From Serripes groenlandicus (lineage: Eukaryota; Mollusca; Bivalvia; Cardiida; Cardiidae), in assembly GCA_031761405.1 (NCBI GenBank), contig JASEVX010000012.1, forward strand, positions 21,336,405 to 21,400,404: a DNA stretch of 64,000 nucleotides. Reading direction: 5' to 3'. The position numbers were made by a program, and so were the translations under genes. Positions 57,655 through 64,000 of this stretch are shown piece after piece. The notes under the pieces are model-generated. The model did no database searches. It was not told the origin of the DNA and worked only from the letters and a program-made list of their open reading frames with translations. Numbering within the stretch: the first letter of the stretch is position 1; each line of letters begins with the position of its first letter.

Positions 57655-58290
57655 TTTATACGCCCGTTCTGAAAAAATGGGACGTATTATGGCGAGGCGT
57701 TGTCCGTCCGCGTGAGAGAGTACTTGTGGGGTGCGTGTTTTTCCTAAAGCCAACCCACCACCCTTATAAAGACACTCCACCACCCTTATAAAGACACTTA
57801 GATAAATAGTTTTTTTTTAGTTTTTATAACGGGTATCTCATTTGAATATTAATGTTATTCATTCCGTAAAAGGGTGTTAATTACGGAATGAATTGCATAC
57901 TTGTGGGGTGCACCCCACAAGTAAACATCAAACGAAATAACCCCACAAGTACTCTCCCATGAGTACGTCCGTGCGTTTGTCTTTCCGAGTCCACGAAAGG
58001 ACATTTGTTGGGTACTGTTGTACTCCCAAAGCCCACTCACCGCCCTTATAAGACACTTTTATTATTTATTTTCTTTATAATTTTCTAATGGGTATCTAAT
58101 TAGCATATTAATGCTATTTATTCCGTAAAAGGATGATAATTACGGAATAAACCGTATCCTTGTTGGGTATACCCAAGAAGAAAACATCAAAGGAAAATAC
58201 CCAACAAATGCCCATTCGTAGGCACGCACGGTTTATTCCGTAATTATCACCCTTTTACGAAATAAATAGCGAAATTGATTATATGAACTG
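57655..58290. repeat. Two diverged ~300-bp units rich in short palindromes
   Basis: The unit with 'cccttataaagacact', 'gggtatctcatttg' and 'attccgtaaaagggtg..aattacggaat' at 57720-57960 recurs diverged at 58010-58260. Within each, ATTCCGTAA and TTACGGAAT form a hairpin and a second hairpin is built on 'acttgtggggtg/caccccacaagt' or its counterpart. Confidence 0.75.
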
Positions 58291-58307
58291 AACCGCGTTT
58301 TACGGGT

Positions 58308-58935
58308 TTCTACGCCGCTTCCAACAGCTAAGGTCATATCTTGGCGGACATATTGTTTTTTGTTTTTCTGGGTTCTACGTCGCTTCCAACAGTTTAGGTC
58401 ATATCTTGGCGGACATATTGTTTGTTTGTTTTCTGGGTTCTACGCCGCTTCCAACAGCTAAGGTCATATCTTGGCGGACATATTGTTTTTTGTTTTTCTG
58501 GGTTCTACGTCGCTTCCAACAGTTTAGGTCATATCTTGGCGGACATATTGTTTGTTTGTTTTCTGGGTTCTACGCCGCTTCCAACAGCTAAGGTCATATC
58601 TTGGCGGAGATATTGTTTGTTTGTTTTCTGTGTTCTACGCCGCTTCCGACAGTTAATGTCATATTTTGGCGGACATATTGTTTGTTTGTTTTCTGGGTTC
58701 TACGCCGCTTCCAATAGTTTAGGTCATATTTTGGCGGACATATTGTTTGTTTGTTTTCTGGGTTCTACGCCGCTTCCAACAGTTTAGGTCATATCTTGGC
58801 GGACATATTGTTTGTTTGTTTTTTGGGTTCTACGCCGCTTCCGACAGTTAATGTCATATCTTGGCGGACATATTGTTTGTTTGTTTTCGGGTTTTACACA
58901 GCTTTCAACAGCTAAGGTCATTTCACGGCGGACAT
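58308..58935. repeat. 65-bp minisatellite made from a SINE 3' domain
   Basis: Unit TTCTACGCCGCTTCCAACAG ... TTGGCGGACATATTG; starts at 58308 and 58373 give 65 bases, about ten units. The unit is the reversed SINE 3' domain (TTTTACGCCGCTTTCAACAG...CACGGCGGNCA), and the last unit at 58890-58935 still reads as that domain. The long frame across it is repeat translation. Confidence 0.9.
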
Positions 58936-59339
58936 TTTTGTGTGGTTGTTTTTAGGCTTTACTCAGCTTTCAACTTTTAAGGTCATATTATATAAGTTAA
59001 TGTGCCACAATGTCGCAAACAAATATTTAAAAAACAAAAACTCGACAATACTTGTTTAATATATTAACATCTTCTTCGCTAGTGTAAATGCCTGATACTT
59101 ATTTTGTCTGGTATATTATTTAACGATGATGCAGAACCGAATGGCTGATTGGGATGGTCATAAATTGAATATAACATCAGTATATAGTCGTACTCAAGGG
59201 AAATCTTCCCTATTACATTTATAAAAACAATGTATAAATATATAAAGCTCTGTGCAATCATGCTATCTGATTCAAATGTGCATGGTTTGCCACAAAAGTT
59301 TTCTTGAAATCTTCTGTCACTTATAGTTGATTGACTAAT

Positions 59340-59627
59340 CTATTGTGGTTTTACGCCGAGTTCGTTATTTGTCACATCACGGGAGCCAGTTCACATACCC
59401 ATGTGTTGCATGGCTTTCTCTCATCAGTACTCTAGACAACTGTTTGTTCCCAGCAACTGGTTGCAATCAAGTTCACATAAATTTTTAACCCATTGATGTA
59501 AGGCGAATGACGCCTGTCGAACTGACATTGTCCAAACGGTGGAAAGTATTTTGGCTGAACTAGGGTTCGAACTCACAACCCTTGAATCGACAGCCCGCGT
59601 CGCTAGCGGCTAAGCTACCAGAGCTCC
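59340..59627 (-). mobile_element. SINE-A
   Basis: 'tgtggttttacgccgagttc', 'catcacgggagccagttcac', reversed box B GGGTTCGAACTCACAACCC and head 'gctaagctaccagagctcc'. Confidence 0.85.
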
Positions 59628-59756
59628 GCCTGTGACTTACATGAGAACCGTACGCACAGAGAGCAATCTACACTTTTGGACAACGCCATAATGTTGTTTT
59701 CTACTAAGAACTTTAAGCCTTGGTGCAACGTTATCACATCGTCTGTTTACTTTTTC

Positions 59757-59956
59757 CTTCTTACATACGTATTTTGACGCATCTACAACAGATGACTTTT
59801 GATATTATTGCGGCTAAATGAGAAATTACTCATAATGAGTAATTTCCTCTGTGTTTCACAATGTTTTCAACTGTATTTAAGAAGTATACGTTTAAGTATA
59901 TTATAGACGTTTTCAAAATCGTCTGCTATAGATTTGTTTTAGCTGGAAACGGTTAA
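59757..59956. mobile_element. MITE-A copy
   Basis: 'cttcttacatacgtattttg', central 'gaaattactcataatgagta', right end 'gctggaaacggttaa' with TTAA at 59953-59956. Confidence 0.75.
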
Positions 59957-60165
59957 CCCTTTTGCTGCCAAAGGCAATTAAAGCCTTTTTTTACAAACAA
60001 TGCAGATTCAGGTGAGACAGCTCATAACGAGCTGTCTCTCCTGAAATCTGCGTTATTTGCAACCTAGAGATTAAATGTTACCACATTTCCTGTTTTACAA
60101 AAAATGGATTGGTCCTATTTTCAACATGGAAGATTAGACCTTGTTAAATAATAGAACTGTGGTAA
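59953..60165. mobile_element. MITE-C sharing the TTAA, right end lost
   Basis: 'ttaacccttttgctgccaaa', perfect central hairpin 'aggtgagacagctcataacg' / 'cgagctgtctctcct', then 'caacatggaagattagacc'. Confidence 0.75.
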
Positions 60166-60207
60166 TGGAAACGGGATCTCATTTCTGTACGAGAACCAAA
60201 GAGTATT

Positions 60208-60455
60208 TCGAGGGCTTGGCATGAAACGGTTGTAACTTATAACCTATTTTGAAAACACTGGTTTAGGGGCAATTTTGACCCCTTTGTAAACAATGCAAAT
60301 TTATGTGCCATTGCTCAGAACGAGCAATGGCACCTAAATTTCTTTTGTTTACTAAGTAAAAGGATTTAATGCTTATAAAGACTTTATGGCGAGGTTATTA
60401 ACCTTGGTAACAAAATACCAATTTTAGTTACAACCGTTTCACGCCAAGCCCTCGA
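60208..60455. mobile_element. MITE-D, complete
   Basis: TCGAGGGCTTGGCATGAAAC and TTTCACGCCAAGCCCTCGA, with central hairpin 'tgccattgctcagaacgagc'. It abuts LINE sequence on its right. Confidence 0.9.
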
Positions 60456-61150
60456 TTTGTCTTCTTCTGGTTGGCAAAAATAAATAGCTGTTTTGCCCTT
60501 ACAAGCCATACAATCAGACATCAACTTGCTAGAAAAATATACACCTACATTGGTAAAGTATTGTACACTTTTAATTTGATTATTATTGTAAAACCAACAT
60601 TCCTTTTTAAAATACAACTATTTTCGTTTTCTGCGTGTTAACTTCCATCTGCGACTCCGTAATATACGCATGTAGTGCATTAAGTTGCTCCTGAAGGCCA
60701 CCATCAGTATCACTAATTAGTTTGTTTGTTTGTTTGTTTGTTTGGAGTTTAACGCCGCTTTCAACAGCTTTGGTCATATCACGGCGGTCAGTGCACCTAC
60801 CCATGTTTTCCTGGCTTTCCCTCACCAGTACTTACACAACATTCTTTCGAAGCCACTGACTACTTTCTCACATAGATCAGAGGTGAGAGGCAATGGAAAA
60901 CATCGCCCGAAAGAATGTCGCCGCAACCGGGTATCGAACCCGTGACCTCCAGATCACGAGTCAGATACGCTACCAATTGAGCTACCCGGCCGGGTATATC
61001 ACTAATTAGAGCAACGTCATTAATTTCAATAATATCCGGATTAAGTTGGATTTCCCCTGGAGCCGTACTTATGTATTACCAATTAGAATTCCTTAATTAA
61101 AAGACAAAAACAAAATTAGACTTAATCTACAACCTTGTCTTAAACTGATC
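60456..61150 (-). pseudogene. LINE reverse transcriptase fragment, split by a SINE
   Basis: With the SINE at 60721-60996 set aside, the minus strand reads through QLNPDIIEINDVALISDTDG (a degenerate Y-A-D-D region followed by V-A-L-I-S-D), GGLQEQLNALHAYI, EVNTQKTKIVVF, and VQYFTNVGVYFSSKL (the F-x-Y-L-G motif region). Upstream, 61080-61150 still resembles the R-L-S-P-x-L-F stretch but with stops. These are C-terminal blocks of a non-LTR reverse transcriptase (CR1/L2/RTE-like, clade undecided). Loss of the Y-A-D-D residues and several stops make it dead. The MITE-D at 60455 truncates the other end. Confidence 0.8.
60721..60996 (-). mobile_element. SINE with SINE-A type body and a different tRNA head, inserted in the LINE
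   Basis: (TTTG)n tail, 3' domain 'ttaacgccgctttcaacagc', body 'ttacacaacattctttcgaa', and a well-preserved tRNA-like head ending 'ttgagctacccggccggg' with box B reversed (GGTATCGAACCCGTGA). A perfect 13-bp target duplication TATCACTAATTAG lies at 60708-60720 and 60997-61009. Confidence 0.95.
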
Positions 61151-61375
61151 GGACAATTAAATGAATCAGGGTCCAACAATACTTAGCGTTAAGTCATACT
61201 TAAATACTTAAAAGTATATTTTATCATTTTTGTTTCTCTAATATTTTGTAAATCATGAATGGTGTGATGTTTTTAAGTGAATAACAAGTTGATATAAATA
61301 GTAACATTGCTGACTAACATAACTTGTTAAGAAATTAAATCTTTAAGCAATTTTATAAGGAAAACAAAAATATTG

Positions 61376-61920
61376 TAAGGTTACCATATAGTCGAAATTG
61401 CCTGTGTATTGTTAAGTTATCATATAGTCGAAATTGCCTGTGTATTGTAAAGTAACCATATAGTCAAAATTGCCTGTGTATTGTAAGGTTACCATATAGT
61501 CGAAATTGCCTGTATATTGTAAAGTTACCATATAGTCGAAATTGCTTGTGTATTGTAAAGTAACCATATAGTAAAAATTGCCTGTGTATTGTAAGGTTAC
61601 CATATAGTCGAAATTGCCTGTGTATTGTAAAGTAACCATATAGTCAAAATTGCCTGTGTATTGTAAAGTAACCATATAGTCAAAATTGCCTGTGTATTGT
61701 ATGGTTACCATATAGTCGAAATTGCCTGTGTATTGTAAAGTAACCATATAGTCAAAATGGCCTGTGTATTGTAAAGTAAACATATAGTCGAAATTGCCTG
61801 TGTATTGTAAAGTAACCATATAGTCAAAATTGCCTGTGTATTGTAAAGTAACCATATAGTCAAAATTGCCTGTGTATTGTAAAGTTACCATATAGTCAAA
61901 CATTGCCTGTGTATTGATAC
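61376..61920. repeat. 36-bp minisatellite, ~15 units
   Basis: ACCATATAGTCAAAATTGCC ... GTAAAGT. Because 36 is a multiple of three, the minus strand stays open and encodes a repeated 12-residue YMVTLQYTGNFD. Codon choice follows the DNA repeat and there is no flanking gene structure, so I treat it as non-coding. Confidence 0.9.
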
Positions 61921-62220
61921 ATTGCAAGGTCTTTGTAAAAACATTTACTGAGCTTTTATGTTATACGCTTTTTTTTACCGCCTCGGGTCGTAAAAGTTAG
62001 AAAATCACTATTTAAATAAAATAAATTTTATTTTATTTTTATTTTTAGCATTACAATGCGTGTGCGTATTTTCATATAACTGAAGTATAAGCTTACTACG
62101 AATTTGTCAGCGTTAACAGATTATTGTCATATCTAATGTATTAGATACGAACGCTAAAAGCTATGACGCATATTGCCATGTTTTTTGTCGTAAAGAACAT
62201 TATTTGACTGAGTGTGTTTC
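61921..62220. other. No recognisable gene
   Basis: AT-rich; a TTTTATTTTATTTTTATTT run lies near 62030. Confidence 0.5.
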
Positions 62221-62227
62221 TATGTAC

Positions 62228-62377
62228 AGTATTTTACGCCACTTTCAACATGTTTTCAGTTATATCATGGCGTTTCAAGTAATTCCATTTAAAAAAAAAG
62301 GCATGACACGAACGGATATCGAACATGTGAACTCCTGCACCCGAGTCGGACGTTCTACCACCACACCACCGAGGCAG
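62228..62377 (-). mobile_element. SINE-C, shortened
   Basis: 'tttacgccactttcaacatg', reversed box B GATATCGAACATGTG and head 'ctaccaccacaccaccgagg'. The body between them is mostly deleted. Confidence 0.7.
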
Positions 62378-62451
62378 TCTTTGACTTAGACTTGACAGTT
62401 TGAACACGGGCGTTGCACTTGTTAGACCTGTCTGTACTTCTGCTTAATCAT

Positions 62452-62572
62452 GGAATCCGCCGTGGTCGAGCGGTTAGCGCAGGGGATTTGAAACCGGGTG
62501 TCCCGTGTTCGATCCCCAGTCGCGGCACGACGGTCATGTTGGAGTTTCCTTGGGCAAGGCACATTTTCTAGT
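62452..62572 (+). mobile_element. SINE-B, 3' half replaced by MITE-B
   Basis: Head 'ggaatccgccgtggtcgagc', box B GTTCGATCCCC, body to 'caaggcacattttctag', then an abrupt switch to MITE-B sequence. Confidence 0.85.
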
Positions 62573-62751
62573 CCGCGCAGACTGATCCGGGCCGACACAT
62601 TCCGTCTCAGAGGGATAGAGGTATAGAGTAATGATTCCTGAAACAGAAAATTCACAGGAGGCGAAACGTGTCTATCCGGGTTAGCCTGTGCGGCATGACT
62701 AGGCTGATCCGGGTCGATACTTTACGGAGAGTTTTCTCGCGGTACGGCTCA
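62573..62751. mobile_element. MITE-B, left end missing
   Basis: 'ccgcgcagactgatccgggc' to the terminus GCGGTACGGCTCA; the first ~85 bases of a full copy are absent at the SINE-B junction. Confidence 0.85.
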
Positions 62752-62778
62752 TTTAAACAGTCATAGATGCAATTTTTC

Positions 62779-63010
62779 TTAACCGTTTCCCTCATAAAGA
62801 CGCTGTATGACGCCTCTGCAGCGATGGCAATTTAAAAAAACATAGTGACAAAAGAAGAAATTGCACAAAACGTGCAATTTCTCCTTTTGCCACAACGTGT
62901 TCCACTTTTAGTCATAGGTTATCCATTCAATTATAAAGACTTTCTATTTTTTTGGCAAAACATGTTCAAAGTCGTCTGCTGCAGAATTATCGTGTGAGGG
63001 AAAGGGTTAA
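62779..63010. mobile_element. MITE-A, complete
   Basis: TTAA at 62779-62782 and 63007-63010; ends CCGTTTCCCTCATAAAGACG and GTGTGAGGGAAAGGG. Same subtype as 31853 and 37683. Confidence 0.9.
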
Positions 63011-63172
63011 CAAAATCACACACAAAGGAAAGCCCCACCAATATATCAGCGTTATAGCTTTAAACCGTTCCTACTTGAGACGCATTCTATCGCATATGCA
63101 AGCGAATGACCTTTGAAATCTTTGCTCAGATGTTTTCGAAGTCGTCTGCTATATAGTTATGCCATTATAGCT

Positions 63173-63345
63173 TTAACGCTTTCCCACTTGCAGCCATTTC
63201 AAGCGGCTGACTTATGAAAAACATTGACAAATAAAAGAATTCTGTTCAGTAACTTAACTATCATTTATAGAGATTTTTCCATAGTTTTTCCTAGATGCTT
63301 TCGAAGTCGTCCGCTGCAGAAGTGTGATAAGTGGGGAAAAATTAA
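63173..63345. mobile_element. MITE-A, shortened, beside a second degenerate copy
   Basis: TTAA at both ends; 'cgctttcccacttgcagcc' and 'gataagtggggaaaa'. 63060-63172 holds another degraded copy ('gaagtcgtctgctatatag'). Confidence 0.7.
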
Positions 63346-63610
63346 ATGATGTTAATCCGGTTATTCCATAATATAATATCCCAAGACAACAATAACCGAA
63401 CCGTTCATATCTTATTACAAGTGTTTGGTAGAACGGATCATTGATTATTGTTGTTTTATCACGTTTTATCACGTTGACAACGAGAGTTGTGTGTCATTAT
63501 GAAAATTAATCACGTGGTGCTCCGAACTAAATTGCGCATCATCTGTCTTATTCTTAGGATGATTGCAGTACCGATTTATTTATTTATTTTTAAAAAAATA
63601 AATATTTTTA

Positions 63611-63815
63611 CTTTACACCGTTTACAACATCATTTCAGTTAGATCACGACGTTAGTTCACTTATTCATGATTCCTGGGTTAACAAACCAGTTGTAGGCTA
63701 GGAAATCTGCCTTGCCCAATGGCACCCCACCATGACCACCGAGCCGCGATTTGGGATCGAACCCGAGGCGCCAACTCAAAATCCCCGACGCTAACTACTC
63801 GGTCATGACGGATAT
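63611..63815 (-). mobile_element. SINE-B
   Basis: 'caccgtttacaacatcattt', 'ttcatgattcctgggttaac', 'caatggcaccccaccatgac', reversed box B GGGATCGAACCCG, head end 'cggtcatgacggat'. Confidence 0.85.
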
Positions 63816-63894
63816 CTACCGATTTATGTCATAAAAGAAAAGTTTAAACTTATTTATTTTACATCGATTGCGAAACAAGCGTTAAGCTTATATT

Positions 63895-64000
63895 TATCAC
63901 GCTCGATGTCTGCTTCCTGGAAACTTAACCAGTACTCGCGCCGTTTGTGTGGTAAAATCCTAAAGGCAGAACCCGCTTATCACGGGATTCGAACCCGGGA
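63895..64000 (-). mobile_element. SINE-D, cut by the window end
   Basis: 'cacgctcgatgtctgcttcc', 'aaacttaaccagtactcgcg', 'cctaaaggcagaacccgctt' and reversed box B GGATTCGAACCCGG at the last bases. Here the internal TTAA is intact. Confidence 0.8.

Noticed and set aside
58406..58787. 121-residue repetitive open frame
   Set aside because: Translation of the SINE-derived 65-bp array.
61412..61927. 171-residue open frame on the minus strand
   Set aside because: Translation of a 36-bp minisatellite; no gene structure around it.
16931..64000. Upstream opsin exons (TM1-TM5)
   Set aside because: I looked for further minus-strand 7TM-like segments and found none I could support; they may lie in the gap or beyond the window.

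Overview
The window is AT-rich, gene-poor, repeat-dense eukaryotic (animal) DNA, most likely from a bivalve mollusc. Three kinds of evidence point there: several tRNA-headed SINE families that share a 3' domain resembling the molluscan RUDI/V-SINE type (from memory of the families, not a search), a 1.7-kb 'agctcacctgagc' repeat of a kind common in bivalve genomes, and inverted-repeat elements of a type abundant in heterodont bivalves. Nothing looks bacterial or viral. A 200-base run of N (19170-19369) marks an assembly gap.

Only one protein-coding exon can be called with confidence: the 3'-terminal exon of an opsin on the minus strand (15920-14665). It encodes transmembrane helices 6-7 with the retinal-binding lysine, NPIIY, and a cytoplasmic tail of about 370 residues ending in a PDZ-ligand-like STV. 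The exon's 5' boundary, including the splice acceptor and start of helix 6, has been copied tandemly into the upstream intron (16190-16930). The rest of the opsin gene was not found and should lie at higher coordinates, in or beyond this window.

The rest is transposon and satellite debris. 1-690 is a degenerate ~180-bp satellite; 1000-1560 holds a short duplication and a TATA/Inr-like promoter candidate. 2240-5186 (minus) carries remnants of a LINE (RNase H-like and endonuclease) interrupted by SINEs and by the 5204-6902 repeat. 11270-12812 has two minisatellites (49 and 52 bp). 13470-24211 is a field of MITEs and SINEs around the opsin exon. 25570-27010 and 28262-28690 are diverged copies of 52140-53080 and 45290-45790. 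31800-33600 contains a SINE split by a MITE together with an uninterrupted copy of the same SINE, and a 178-bp palindrome. 38312-39059 has a 46-bp minisatellite and a LINE 3' end. 42066-47613 has two inverted copies of an unclassified ~165-bp unit. 48712-49378 is a 56-bp minisatellite. 58308-58935 is a 65-bp array derived from a SINE tail. 59757-61150 is a nest of MITEs, a LINE reverse transcriptase fragment and a SINE. 61376-61920 is a 36-bp minisatellite. The window ends inside another SINE.

Family labels used below. MITE-A: TTAA target, ends CCCTTTCCCaCATA, ~225 bp. MITE-B: ends TGAGCCGTtCC, ~265 bp. MITE-C: TTAA target, ends CTCTTTCAGCGCCGAA, ~215 bp. MITE-D: ends TCGAGGGCTTGGCGTG, ~250 bp. 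SINE-A (CAAT tail), SINE-B (AATA tail) and SINE-C (AAAC tail) share one 3' domain; SINE-D does not. Coordinates of degenerate repeats are approximate to about 5-15 bases.
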